Source: Diospyros lotus (lineage: Eukaryota; Streptophyta; Magnoliopsida; Ericales; Ebenaceae). Taken from it: DNA of 64,000 nt. A program made the position numbers and the translations under genes. The notes under the pieces are model-generated. The model did no database searches and was not told where the DNA came from. It saw only the letters and a program-made list of their open reading frames with translations. The DNA is taken from NCBI RefSeq assembly GCF_014633365.1, contig NC_068349.1, positions 13,256,753 to 13,320,752 of the forward strand, given 5' to 3'. Positions 25,539 through 38,664 of this stretch are shown here, one piece after another. The stretch's first letter is position 1. Every line of letters starts with the position of its first letter.

Positions 25539-28500
25539 GAAGTAGAGTTATATATGTGCGTGTAAATGAGAAAGATCTATCTTTTTGCTAAATAGGATGT
25601 ATTGAACTTATAATTTTTTTATATTTATGAATATGAATATTAAAGGTATATGTGGATTTAACTATAATTTTTCCTAAAATTTTAAGGATGATGATAGTCA
25701 CGTATGAAAGTGTTGGTTAGACACCAAATGTCAAGAAGACATAAATATACTTAAATTTAGGGAAAAGTCACCAAATAACACTACTATATTTTTAAAATTA
25801 ATACAAACATCTCATATTATTAACAAATCACATGAAACGATTATTTCCCATTCATCTACTTTCTTTCTTCTCACCTTTTCCTTATTTTCTCTTTCATCTC
25901 ATTTTTTTTTTCTAGTGCATCAATGATTTGATAAAAATTGAAGTTTTGGTAGTTGTTGAATTGGAATAGGGTTGTGAAGAACTAATCGGGATTATATACA
26001 ACCCTATTGTTATTCCTTTCTATCTATGTGTGTGGCGCATACATATACTACGTCACAAGTTTAGTTTTTCAACGATTGCATGAAACTTAAGTTTCTCAAT
26101 TCCTTTACTATAAAAATTGTAACTCTGATCTTATTTCTCCAAAATGTAGTGTTAAGTCGAAAGTTCATAGAAGAGAATCACAACAGAAACACTCGAGGAT
26201 GTTTTGAAAAAGGCTATTATATTAACCTTCAAAGTATTCCACCTTTCTCGAATCCCTTTACAAACCAAATATTCGTCTATTTATAAGACGACAATCACGA
26301 AAAGAATGTGTAGCTAATGTTGTGTCACACGCTACTTGTCTAATATATATGCAAGGATTTTTTCAACTTGCTAAAAGCATTTCAATACCTTATAATTTTC
26401 TAGAATATATTTTAAAGACCTTTTGAATTTTCTAGTAGTATCTTAAATATTCTAAGTATCTCTAAAAAATTTCACATTCTTTTAGGTCTTAATAGTTTCA
26501 AGATGTGATCTTTATTATAAGTAGTGGAAATAGACACTATTTTATCCTTTTTAAATACTATTGTATTGATATTAAAATCAAAGAAGAATTATACTATTTC
26601 AAAAAATGACAACATGACTACACTTGAAATTTATCTCCAAATTTAATTATTATTATTATTATTATGTTTTGATTGAATAGCTATAATTAATAAATATGGA
26701 ATGTTTTGAGAGTGTAATTTTGTTCACCCCTTTAACGGGGTGATGATCACCTTTACTATTTTTATGAAGATGATAAATAACGAAACGATAATTAAAAATG
26801 ATCTCTTGTTCGATTATTTATCACTTTAAAAAAAATAGTGAATGTGATCATCACTCCGCCCGCTAAAAGAGGTGAACAAAATGGCTCTCGTGTTTTGATT
26901 TTGAAAAGGAGGAGAAGGGGAAATAAATAAATGCAGTTGTACTTGTTCGGTTGGAGTTCATATCCACTTTTGCAGTACTGCAGCTGCTAAATTGAATTGT
27001 ACGTCCACGTGCACAGAGGGCAGGCTGTCCTCTGTCCAGCCCCCACCCAGCTCAGCTCAGCTCTGCCTCTTACCTTTCCCTTGTCCGCCGCACTCCCGTG
27101 CACGTCAGTCACGCTTCCCGCAATCACACCTCCCCCCGTACGCTGCTGCCCCATTCCTCCACCGCCACCAAACCAAATCACGCACGCCCCTCAGTAATGG
27201 CATTAGTACCACTCCTCTCTCGAACCAAATTAAACATAATGATAGCAAAAAGATTGTGTTATTTTGTTCAAATTTGTTGAATTGAATAGATAAAAAAGTT
27301 TGTTATATTAATTAATGCACGTTTAAAAAAAGAAGTAGAATTGATTTTATGCCTATTTCCTCATTTGGGCTTACAATTTGGAGCCAAAAACAGAATTCTA
27401 GCATAAAATGATGGTGATTTTTAGCTAATATAAATTTATTACTTAAAAAAAAAAAATTTATTGAGAAAGCCTTTTATGAACTGGGTCCAGTCGGGTTGGG
27501 TCGGGTAGCTAGACTCTTGCAGTTGCAGTGGGAATGAATTGAATGTCGGAAATCGCGGCGTTGTCTTTGAAGAGAAGGGAGAGAAACAGGGAGGGGACAA
27601 GAGAAAGACAAGTAGCCGTGCCTCCTCTTTCTTTATTTGACCGCTTTTCCATTTTTTTTATATTAAAATGCTAATATATATATATATATATAATAATAGA
27701 GTATCGGACGCTGGCTGGCTCCATTGGCTTTGCGGTTGCGGCAGGCTTTTTTTAACTTGTCGCCGGTTTATTAGCGGAATTGTTTTAACCATTATTTATT
27801 TATTTAAGCTACAGCACAAATTGCGGGACGTGAAATCCGAGAAGCCTGACCCCCCAGCAAGCAGATTTACAAAGCTAGACTAGATAGAGGTTACAGGGGA
27901 ATTAACCAAACCCAGCACATTTCTAATGATTGATTGATTGATTGAGGAGTAATGGAGCTTCAATTCAAAGTTCGGTGCGGTCTAGGATTTTCATAAAAAT
28001 TTGCATTTCCTTGAATAGAATAATTATTATTGTGAAAGCCCACCAAAATACTAGCCACCCACACTTATAGGTTATAGCCCCCCTTCATTCCGTGGCTATG
28101 AAAGGAGTGTGATTTTTATTTTCTTAATTATGAAATCCGATAAAGATATGCGCAAACTGTTACTGATAAAGATTATGGTTTTGTTTACCTAAATTAGGTT
28201 TCAGAAAAACAAACACACACAACATGCTTAAATTAGGTGCCGCTATTTCCTTCATTTTTTCTAACCCCCCAATATCCAGGCCATGTTTGAAAAAACTAAA
28301 ATTATATACACATTAAAAAAAACACACACACAGCCCTGGAGTATGCAAAGAGAAAATTGGTAGACCGATTTCTGAAAATTATTTCAAAAAATTTTATGCT
28401 GAACTTATTTTAAAAATAGGAAAAAAATTGTGCTGCTTTAGACTACGAAAACAAAGCAAACATGCTTTGAAGATCTCTAACTGCCATCCAACTTGAACAA

Positions 28501-29504
28501 TTTTTAGGTTGTATAATAATAATGTCATAATAATAAAAATAATAATATTTAATGGGAAACAAGGCAAGTAGATTTAATATTTAATTAATACTGTCGTCCA
28601 CCAACTAAACAAATTTGGTCATGGGAGCAAGTATATAACCAGTTGGTGCGCCCGTACACACTTGTTGCTCGCCTGGGTCCCATTCATGCCAATGGCAGTG
28701 GCCATGTGAATGCACCACCAATTGTCAATCCTCCGCGGCGGCTCATAAATCCCCCCCACCACAAAGACTTCAGCGAAGTTTGGTAAAATTCAATGAAAAC
28801 TAAATTTTTTAACACCGACTTCCAGAACAGGATGCCTCCAGAGAAACTAATTTAAAACGCAAGGGCGGTTTCCGGTTTGAATGGATTTGGAATATTTTTA
28901 GTATAACTCGATCCTCGTCCTGTCCACGCATTTCATAACAAAATAATATTTCTAATAAATAAATCTTTCTTAACCAGAGGAGCCATCAAATGAATATATT
29001 TTCTAATTTCTATCACAGCTACTTTTCTCACGAATACTACTACTATTCATTGTAGAAAAAATCAGGTCAACCATAAGCAATGCTCGAAGAAAGGTCTTTA
29101 TGTACAAATGTTGTGCTATATGTAAAAACCAATTTCTTTTCTCTACCTACTGCTCTTCTGCCTGCCAACCATCAACCGAATAACCCATATACCCATTACC
29201 CCACAATCCACCGCCACGAGGTCCACCGCCACCACATTTTCCCACCTTTTTCCCTCCAGTCTCAAATTTCTTCCTCACAAAGCAATTTTGAAATGGTGGC
29301 AATGGCCCCGCGGCATCACCATCTTGTATGTGTATGTGTCTACCTATTCAACCAACCAAACCTCAACTACAACAAACATCACCAAACCCCTGCTCTAATT
29401 AACTTTCTTATGTACACAAGCCCAGCTCTAAAGCGAAATATATGCCACAAGGGTCGAGTATTCGCCCACCCAACCAATTGTGTTGTCTATGGAGGGTTTT
29501 GCTT
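25539..29504. other. intergenic region downstream of ACR8
   Basis: No complete gene is seen. Besides the MITE at 26717-26882 there is a GC-richer block (about 26990-27200) with proline-rich open frames on several strands, which I read as low-complexity sequence, not exons. (TA)n occurs near 27673-27692. The last few hundred bases before 29505 must contain the ACR8 3' UTR on the minus strand; its end cannot be fixed. Confidence 0.55.
26717..26882. mobile_element. short MITE with terminal inverted repeats
   Basis: ATTTTGTTCACCCCTTTAAC at the left pairs with the reverse complement of the right end (ATTTTGTTCACCTCTTTTAG). The pairing resumes as TGATGATCACC / TGATGATCACA. The whole is 166 bp and could fold as a hairpin. 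No certain target duplication. Confidence 0.65.
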
Positions 29505-32032
29505 TCAAGAATAAGATCTGATCAACCCCAAATTGTAGAGATTCCTCCTCACTAGACTCCCAAGCGATAACAACATGGCCCCGCCGGACCCAACTGTGGG
29601 TTCATCCCTCTCGGCCTTTTGATGAGAGATCGGTGGCAATTCCTTCACTTTCAAGTCACTCATTCCGATTGCCTCTCGTACTGATTCGATGATCTTTGGA
29701 TCTGCAGGGTTCCCCTTTGCATCCGTCACGTAAAAGACGTTTAGAGCTGTATCCATTTGTGTGGAAATTTCTGCCCTTGTCACGTTAAGACCATTCTCAC
29801 GGAAGGTTCGGGTTACATCTGCCAACAGCCCCCTCCTATCTGCAGTGCAAAGCTCTAACCTTACTCCCTGCGATTAAAAAATAATCCTGGCTAGTGAGAC
29901 GACTAAACCTTCAAATTCAAAGGGAAAAATGAAATGCATAAATACACTTGTTGGTGAAGTTGAACCAAAAAGCAATACCTCCGATGCTCTCCTTCGGATA
30001 GCAGCCTGTAGGCATAGAATCACCCGTTCCTTTTCAGGTTCCGAACTAATAGGGGTACCATCCGCATGCCTAATGAAGAACTCCTGAAACCGCGAAATAG
30101 ACCAATGTTAATCTTACTGATAGATTTGAGCGGAATACAAAAATTGAAAACATATGGGGGAAAATGTTATCATACCAAATATGCTAGCTCCCCTTCTGTG
30201 TCAATGGTGGCATGAAAGACCACATATTCCATATCCGTCAACGTGCACACAACATCAAACAGAAGCTTTGCTCGGTCCTTGCACTGAATGTTCAAGACAG
30301 AATAGCCCCGCTCCAAACAGTTTTGAACCGTGACAAGAGGACAATCAGAACTAGTCCTTATAATAGGCTTGCGCTCATAATCACGATCTGCAAACATCAT
30401 CTGATGTAGTCTTCTCTCAGTGTGTGTAACAGCCATAGAAACAGATGTCTTGGCACTTCGAATATCGTTGTCCCCTTTAAGGACATTTCTCAACCGCCCT
30501 TCAATTTTGTCGATCTTCTGGGAGTCTTCAATTGGAGAACCTGAATCGCAGTCCTTAACGTGAATGAGGGAAGCAATTCTTCCATTATGTGTCCACACTT
30601 TAGCTTCAACCACATTGCATTCCAGATCAGCTAGTACCGCAAAAACCTCTGATAATAGGCCAAGCCGATCTGTACCAGTTAGCTCAAGAGCTGTCAAGCC
30701 ATCGAAGCTTTTTGATCTCGTATGATGGATTGTACCTAATGACTGCACAGAGACAGTTCACCCAAGTCAATGTTAGATCAGAACAACAACTAAAATCATT
30801 TTAACTTCCCTCGATAAGTAAAGAACAATAAAATTTTAGAACAGTACAAGTACTTACTTGTTCAATGTAGCTTATAACACTCTTGTCCGTCAATTTGTTT
30901 CCGCTAAGATCAGTCACGTGAAAAACTGTAAATGCAAATTAAACCAACGGTAGTGAGTTTCAATAAATGTTACATTCATTGAATGAAAATAAATGGATAA
31001 CGGGAGCCTACGAGACGGGCACACTTCAGCAGAAAACATGAAAAACAAAGGGAATCGAAAAGTTTCATTGTACTCACCGTCCATGAACCACCTTCCATCA
31101 GAAGATATATAAGCCTTCTTAATAGTAAGGTTAAGATCTGTGAGAACTTGAACCGCTTCGAGAAGAATTCCGTGTTTTCTAGCACTATCAATCTAAAAAA
31201 GTCCCAAAAGAAACAAATAAAGAGGTTTAATAAATTTGTTTTTCAAGTTTTGTCATTATTGACTTGTTCTTTCGGTAGGGGTTCCGCGAAGCTTACCATG
31301 ACACGAGTAGCGTTGGAACAGCCAGCATTGTCGATCATTACCCTGCCAGAACAAGTGACGGAGACAAGTCAAGAGGAATTTCTTTTTCCCCAAATGCGAA
31401 GTTTGAACTCTAGGATGAGAACGTAAAATTGTCGTTAATGGCCCAAGATAGAGAGATATCAGTGGTCTTTAAAAGTGAACTACAGTGCGTTGAAAATTCT
31501 AAAAAGCAATACACCGAAATTGAGGAATGAGTCGAAGAAACTTCAAAACTACGAAATCAGAGCAAAAAATATAATTTAATCTACTCAAAAAATAGGCAAA
31601 ACTGAGTTACTGTGAATGTTAAAATGGAAATATTAATTCACAATTAGTCTAAAGGGAGATACGCATACCGAATCGAAAATTTTTGTGAAATAAGTGTTTC
31701 AGATATCAAAAAGAAATTAATACAGAGTTTCGAAAACTTTGCATAAAAAGTATTTTTCTTAAAAACAAAACTGCAACAGAATAGTTCAAGGGAGCAGCGC
31801 ACGGAGTCGATCGAAACAACCAGTCCTCGCCAAAATTTCGAGGGAAAAAATTGCAGAAACGGTTTCATTTGCCAAACCAAAAGCAATATTCAGAAAAATC
31901 AAAAGCAAGAACTAAAACCGAGAGAGATGCGTGTGGTAGGGGCTTGAGAAACAGAAAGAGAGAAACTAACCTCGGCGTGGTCATCCGTATAACAAGCTTC
32001 TCATATTCATCCAAATAGGCAGGCCACTCCAT
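29505..32032 (-). CDS. ACR8: ACT domain-containing protein ACR8-like (seven coding exons)
   Basis: The product belongs to the plant ACR family: cytosolic or nuclear proteins built of four ACT repeats, thought to sense amino acids or small ligands, with no catalytic domain and no settled biochemical role. Coding exons on the minus strand are 32032-31971, 31342-31297, 31192-31078, 30925-30858, 30742-30176, 30083-29979 and 29867-29505. All six introns (92-628 bp) are GT-AG and phases join without a stop. The protein is 441 residues, by recollection the same length as Arabidopsis ACR8. The start is the ATG of [13 protein letters not shown], matching the ACR8 N-terminus. ACT repeats lie near residues 35-95, 114-190, 240-320 and 323-395; [33 protein letters not shown] and the C-terminal LIRSYS are family signatures. 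Closest remembered homologue is ACR8, over ACR4/5/6. Arabidopsis ACR8 is reported as ABA-inducible. No damage is seen. Confidence 0.95.
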
Positions 32033-32226
32033 CTGCGTTTTCGTCCTCTACTTTCTCGAAAAACAAACGAACAGAACACAACACCAACCAGATCAACCTC
32101 CAAATAACTCACGAATACGCCAGAGCAAGCCAGGCAAATGCCAGTTAACGACTTAGGCAGTCTCGATGCTCAAAGTCTCCACGCCTTCGACCAAATCGCC
32201 GTACCCACACACTTCTAAAACCCTCG

Positions 32227-32260
<34 letters not shown>

Positions 32261-32400
32261 AAACCGTGGTCTCCCTTCTCAGTCTCTCCCTCTCTCTAGA
32301 TTCGCTTTGGGATCTCGCCTCTAGATAGCGCAAAGCACGCCTCGTTCTTACCCTCCTCTTATCCATCGCTCTTGGGTCATATTTTCGAATTTTCTAAATT
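32033..32400 (-). promoter_or_regulatory. ACR8 5' leader and proximal promoter region
   Basis: The minus strand immediately upstream of the ATG ends ...AAAACGCAG, which could be plain leader or an intron acceptor in the 5' UTR. Further upstream lie purine-rich GAGAGA sequence (32229-32307) and an AT-rich switch beyond about 32385 (TATTTTAATAAG near 32402-32415 on the minus strand). The transcription start cannot be fixed. The pyrimidine-rich plus strand and the 73-codon minus frame here (32145-32366) are leader sequence, not a gene. Confidence 0.5.
32229..32259 (-). repeat. (GA)n microsatellite in the ACR8 leader
   Basis: About 15 uninterrupted CT units on plus, so GA in the gene sense, 200-230 bp before the ATG. 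GA-rich leaders are bound by plant BBR/BPC (GAGA-binding) factors; use here is inference. Confidence 0.75.
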
Positions 32401-33529
32401 AATTAATACTTATTAAAATATCCGTATTTCCGAAACCACGCCTATACGCAAAGGCCGGGCTGGTCACATGGCGTGACTAATGCTGCCCAGACGACCCCCC
32501 GCGCTGACCTAAATCCCTCCCTCTCCGTGTTTTGGACCACGCTATTGAAGTGAGGTTTTAAATAATAAATGAATGTTGCACACAATCGGTTGCACCGTTA
32601 ATTCTACGGCCTACACCCACCCATTTTTTCAAAATCGGAAATTCGGCCGCTCGCTTAATTTTAGAATTATATATTTTAGTGAATCATTCAAATTTAATTT
32701 GTATTATTATATTGATAGTTGAATTTGCTTTAGACCCATAATTAAAATAAATAAAAACCTCTGTATGATGACATTTTGATTAAAAAATACATTAAGTCAA
32801 ATGAAAAATAATTCTCTCCTCTTAAGTAACGTTTGTTTCTTAGAATGAATAAAATAAAATTATATTAAAATAACTTATATGTAAAATTTAAGATAACTTA
32901 TTTAAACAGAAGAAAGAGATAAATTTATCTAAAGTGAATTTTTTATCAACTACAAACGCCTGCCTTGATCCAACAGAGTTTTGAAGTATATGATAAATAA
33001 ATGAATAGATAGAGAATATATTTAAAATTAGATGATTACAAGTAAAGCAAACCTTAATTCTGAAGTGATGATCTTGCCACGATTATCCTATTGAGATACT
33101 AAAAGTTTGAGGTTATCTATCATCTTTTAATTATTTTAATGTAGAATATATATAATCTAAAAAGGTGATGGCTTACTGGTAATTAAGATATATACCATTT
33201 CTTAACTCAAATCTATTTATTTCTTTACAATTTTTCATGTTTGTTTTCCCACTGATGCTTAGAAGCTATTGTGCATGACTACCATCTTGAGATACCGATC
33301 GAGTGTGTCCCGAAAGAGGCTCGAGACAGCGCTTTGGTTATTCTATAGACAAGCTCAATTATCAACTTCATCACCGCCAAGATGTAATAATGCTTAAAGA
33401 ACCAGTTACTGTTAGCTCATCAACAATCATTAAGGTCAGTGGTTCAATATTCATCTCAGTCTAGTTTCAACTTATTTCTTAATTTGATTTTATTTATTTA
33501 TTTATATTGATTCTTCAATAAAAAGTTTA

Positions 33530-33560
<31 letters not shown>

Positions 33561-33870
33561 AATAATATTATGATAAAAACACAATATTATTATTCCATAA
33601 AAACCAATATTTCATTTTTATGATAAAATTCATTTAAATAAATGCAATTTTCTCGTCCAAAACATCCAATAGGTGGACTGGATGCCCAGCTGGAATCCCA
33701 CGTAGACAAACCAAATATACTTTGCGTGCGTTGGACTCAAGGATGGAGGGGGAGCGAAGGCAACCTTAGGTAGATGTAAACTGTAGGATAATGCTTTAAT
33801 TAAATCAACCGAAGGCAAGGCATCCACGTAGCACATGCCCTGTTGATTTACTTCCTTTAATTTGTCTATC
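32401..33870. other. intergenic region upstream of ACR8
   Basis: No gene is visible. It includes a small AT-rich inverted pair (CGTTTGTTTCTTAG near 32828 with CTACAAACGCC near 32950), a possible tRNA-derived SINE trace near 33386-33490 and an AAT microsatellite at 33538-33567. Confidence 0.5.
33538..33567. repeat. (AAT)n microsatellite
   Basis: About ten AAT/ATA units in a row, preceded by an interrupted unit. Confidence 0.8.
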
Positions 33871-33879
33871 CCTGCTTAT

Positions 33880-35215
33880 TCCCCAAGCTTAGATCCGCCG
33901 ACCAGACATAAAGTCTACACGTGACGGCAGCGCTCCCGTAGGCTTTTCCATTGTCATTTTCCTTTTGGGTTCGGCAGAATATTATTATTATGTTATTAAG
34001 GTTCGATTTTGATTCATTATTATTGGTGTAAAAGGAATATAGACTGGATTATTAATTAATACAAAAGTTTTTATTTTGTGATGGTGAAAAAATTATTATT
34101 TAAGTTAAAGATGGAATAGATAAACAGTATTAATGCGATGCGAGAACTTTGAGTAAATCAGAAGATTCCATCATATTACTGAGGCAGTGACGTGTCGGCA
34201 TATTCCTTTCGGTACGCAATGAATCTCGAGGGGGGGGGGGGGGAATGTCATTTCGCATGGATCCTGAGCGCCACGGGGGGCGGTTTAATTGGCCAGAGCA
34301 CTCAACTCCACGAGCACGACCGCAATGGAGCAGTGGAAGCGCCCTTTCGGATTTCTGTTTTTCCGTTAAGAAAACAGCGGCTGCGGGTTCATCCGGAGGC
34401 GACACGTGGCCCGTGGGCCCTCGATCACATGCAGGTCTATCGGAAAAGGGGTTCGTTTGTTGGTCAATGTCTGAGTCTGGCGCCCACTGACTGCGACGTG
34501 GCTCCGTGGATGCAGTCCAAAAAGCCTGACCCTAGATAATCACAAAAATCGACGGCAACTCTGCATGATATCTCCGCCAGATCACGCCACGTGGGGGAAA
34601 CAAGGCAGGCTAGCGGCGTGAGTAGCACTGGCTGAAAACCGTTAAAGCCGACAGTTGGGCGTGGCGATTTGACCTTCGATTGCTCAACGTTTGAATGTTT
34701 GGCGGGAACGAGACGGTGAGATCTTTCCCGCCAAATCGGACGGTGGGGGCCATGTCACGGTAGCCAACGTGACAGCGATGGTAGTGGGAACCACGCGATG
34801 GCTTTTCGACGGAGCGAAAGGTCGTATTGCAGGAAAGAGAGGGGTGGGGGTCCATGACGTGGAATGACAGCTCAGACTCGGTCGCCTGACGCTCTCTTTT
34901 TCTTGCTTTTGTTTCTTATTTTTTGTTTTTTTTTCAAATTTAAATTTAGCGTCTTCTTCTAATCTCGTATTTCGGGTCTCGTGTTTTCGAGAGACCCACC
35001 ATCGTCGTCGGGGCGGTCGCTGCTGAACGTGAATCCAAGCTTCGGCTCCAAATTCTAGGAGGAGGACGGAAACGACACCGTTTCCGAACCCGGTAACGGC
35101 GCAGCGAGTATCGGGTGGATCCGCGCCAAAGATCTTTCCATGCGACGCTCGAGGAAATTCTTTTTCTATGTTGACCGACCATTGGCCAAGGCGTGCTGCA
35201 TCTTTTGTTTTAGGC
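33880..35215. other. GC-rich block with clustered G-box/ABRE cores
   Basis: This 1.3-kb stretch is much richer in GC than its surroundings. CACGTG occurs at 33918-33923, 34403-34408 and 34588-34593; ACGTGG also occurs near 34496-34501 and TGACGTGG near 34855-34862. GACCGACC near 35172 resembles a DRE core, and GTGGGCCC at 34413-34420 resembles a TGGGCC element. A G homopolymer lies at about 34230-34244. Open frames (34130-35182) overlap on both strands without codon structure or family resemblance. It may be a distal regulatory region of ACR8, the promoter of a lost gene, or a remnant; I cannot decide. Confidence 0.45.
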
Positions 35216-35876
35216 TGAAGAATATTATTATATTATTTTGTATATATATATAAAAGTTTCTAGAAAAATATTTTATTATTTATTTATCATTATAAATATG
35301 ACGGACGCAAATAGAATTATGACTTGGTTAAACATGGATGGAGTTTGATGACAATAGATAGATGATATTCCAATGTGCATCAGCCGATTTTGACCGGAGA
35401 GTAAGGCATTGGGTCCCACCACCGGGATTGACGCATACCGTGAGATCAGAAGAATCAGACGGCAGTTGTTTGTGGTTGAGGAGGAGCCACATGGTCAATT
35501 ATGAAGAGGCTAAAATAATAATAAGGAAGTTTCCTCTCTACCATTCCATTCCATTCCATTACATTACGTGTACAATTACACCGATGAGGATGAGCCACTT
35601 ACTAACTCACTCACTCACTCAAGGAAACCCCTTTTCAACGCCAAACGTTCAATCTTTTTGTATTTGCTTTTCCGTTTGTTATTGGTTGCTCGCATGTATC
35701 GCACTAGATGGATGCAAGAACTCTCATGAAAGAGTAGGCCACTGATAATTTCTTTTTTATTTTTCTGTTTCTAATTCATGATGTAAGTATATTTAATTAT
35801 GGAGATTTTGCAATATTTTACAAGTCACACTTGCAAATTAAATATACAAAATCCACCATGTTTTGATGAAATCAGT

Positions 35877-35877
35877 A

Positions 35878-35921
<44 letters not shown>
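35877..35921. repeat. (AAT)n microsatellite
   Basis: About fifteen uninterrupted AAT units. Confidence 0.85.
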
Positions 35922-35923
<2 letters not shown>

Positions 35924-36377
35924 GAATATGGTTTTTGAAATTTACAAAGCCGCCTCTAGAGATGAAATGACTTTAGAGAGATCAAATTATTGTCATTTGA
36001 GATTTGAGATCAAATCATTTAGATATGTCATTATTATTGAAAGCATTTGGATTAGAATTCAAATTTAAATTCATCCTTATATTTAAATTCAGAAAATAAC
36101 AAAAAAATTGAAGTAACAGCTACATAATTATAATTTAAATTTCTATATTCAGATATAATTTTAATCAATTCTTATCCGAAAGTGAAGTGGTTTTGATAAA
36201 ATAATGGAAAATGTCGGTAAAGGGTGAATGTGCCATCCAGCTGGGGAACCGTTGGCATGGTGGTTGACGGAAAAACACTGCCCACCAACCCAACAATTTT
36301 ACTGTACTGCACTTCCAAAGTAACCTCTTCTTTGATAGAATTGTAGTTCAAAGCAAACTTGAGGTGAATGGAATATT

Positions 36378-36379
36378 AT

Positions 36380-36415
<36 letters not shown>
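36378..36415. repeat. compound (AC)n(AT)n microsatellite
   Basis: About eleven AC units run directly into about eight AT units. Confidence 0.85.
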
Positions 36416-38664
36416 CTTTTAAAATTTTTATGAAATAAATAATATCAGAATAATCAGCAATATTTTTATAATTATAAACCACCATATTAGCACGAATTTT
36501 TTTTTTTTTTAAAAAAAAACTTATATATTTGATGATTATATTAGATCTCACCTCAATAATATATATACATATATAGACCTACAAATAATGCTATGTGAAC
36601 ATCGAAAGAATTGCTTCCCCACTACCTATATATATCACACGTTCAAAACAGCCTACCACGTACGAGTGAAGCCCGCATTAATCTAACAACAACTCTAATA
36701 TCATAAAAAATGGCGCCCATAGTACAATTAATACGGTCACAAGAATATTATCTTTATATATATTGCTAGCCGGACGTTTAATTTCATTTAGCTTTTATAT
36801 ATCTCACGAATTAATCATTAGGAACATATATAAAAGATCGTCGGTGACGACTATTGGGGTGTAAGTAGTTTTATTTACATCCAATTCAATACATTTTGTG
36901 TTTTTTCAGTACTAATGGCAATCATGATGAGATTGGTAATTAATAATTTAGTAGCGACGAATTTGAGTAGGATGGATGAATACTTTTGCAACATTAACCA
37001 GAGAGATTTGCTACAAATGCGGGTATTGTTGTGGTTGTTTCATTCTGTCTGGAGACGAATTTGGTGGGTGGGGGGGGGGGACTGGACTGGACTGGACTGC
37101 CATAGTCGACATTGAAAAGGATACAGAAATAGGTGGAACAGTATTGCAGCAAGTTAATGTTGGAACCACCACCCAAATATATATGTATATACTACTACTA
37201 CTACGTACGTAGGTAGGTAGCAGATCGATCCATACATACTAATGATCCACTCTCTCGATCTCATCAAGCTAGACGTCTGAACGAATCTGGCTGGCGCATT
37301 CAACTCTCAAAAAGCAGCAACTGAAGCCATGCATCATTAATTCACATCCCATGATCATATCATTCAATATTGTATCAATCTGTTACCTCTCTGAAATCAC
37401 TTTCATGTACAAGTCCCAGCACCCCCACCCCACCCCACCCCACCCCCGAGACCCCCCTTCAATTCAATATATCATCATTTTAATATATATATATATACTC
37501 TTAAATATCCGCTACCTATATATAATAAGATATATATTATATATATAATCACATTTTTAGTAATCAGAATCCCAACATTTATATATGATTTATGGCAGTA
37601 TTTAATTATTTCTTAGTGCATGTGATTTATGAATTTTAATAAATGGGAAGCTTCATTCTCACAAATCACTGTAATAATAATAATAATAATAATCTATATA
37701 ATAGAAACCTAGTAGTCTCTGTCCTATAATTTATTTTGACCACGTGCGAAAAAGATCGTTCGTTCTCCACAACCACAGGCAACAGCTACTTGGCCCCCAA
37801 GCATTTTATTTAATTATTTATTTATTTTAGGTTAGAATGCACTGCAAGCTACCCAATGTGGTCGTAGTCTTCAAGGATCATGAGCGTTTATCTCGTTAGA
37901 TTGGTCCACCTCCTAAATTATGGCTTTCTTTGATAAATAAATGTAAAAATTTGAAAGGTAACATCCATACAACCAAAATTAATTAATTAATACAAAAATG
38001 ATATAATACTAATAAAGTTTTCTTTATTATACAAAAAGACATAATGCGAAGAGTGGGTGGTCCAATTGACGGACAATTTGTAAATTGGAAAGTAGGTTAG
38101 GTGTAACAAACTACTTAGCTGCAATATGCTTTAAGACAATCTTGAGTAGGGAAGATCTAACAATCGGATTGTCACAGCTCCTACCATCCACCCACCTAAT
38201 TAGCTCCTTTTATGGTCATTATAATAACACGTGCCCTATTCACAATCAATTAATACCACTTTAATTAATTGCTTTAATTAGTCCCTCTCTTAATTATAAT
38301 TAAGCGCTAATTAATTTCGTACATCTCAAGTTATATAATTTGAGGCCTTGTACTCTTTTTGCACACATCTATATATGTAACCTAAAATATTGCGCAATTA
38401 TGAGATATTTTGATGGTGCTTTACTTCTTAATCAGTAATAATCATTAATAATATCATTTTGTTGATAAGTATAATTTTCTGTACAGAAATTAGGATTTGT
38501 TCTCTAAGTTGATGATTTGGATTTGGACACGAGCCACAGCCCACAAGGGCTATTAGTGGTGACCATTCTGGGTTTGGTAGCTTCCACAACTAACTTTTCT
38601 GAGTTAATTTTATCATGATTTTAAAATGCAGTAATAGTATGGTGGAAACCAGACATTTTTTAAT

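Larger units (their letters stand above)
35216..38664. other. AT-rich intergenic region with microsatellites
   Basis: No gene is recognised. It contains an AAT array (35877-35921), an AC/AT array (36378-36415), a G run (about 37069-37080) followed by GGACT units, a CCCCA-type run (about 37424-37447) and (TA)n tracts. Short frames at 35362-35745 and 36915-37212 look like chance. Confidence 0.55.

Noticed and set aside
26990..27285. Proline/serine-rich frames as a small secreted protein gene
   Set aside because: Frames are open on both strands, low-complexity and without conserved features, start context or signal peptide.
29080..29514. Plus-strand 144-codon open frame overlapping the end of ACR8
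   Set aside because: It is antisense to the ACR8 3' UTR and last codons, with His/Asn-rich random composition and no family signature.
34130..35182. Several overlapping open frames on both strands in the GC-rich block
   Set aside because: Long frames are expected by chance in GC-rich sequence; they overlap in conflicting directions and none shows a domain or splice structure.
36378..36551. Minus-strand frame ending in a Cys/Val repeat
   Set aside because: The repeat is a translation of the AC/AT microsatellite.
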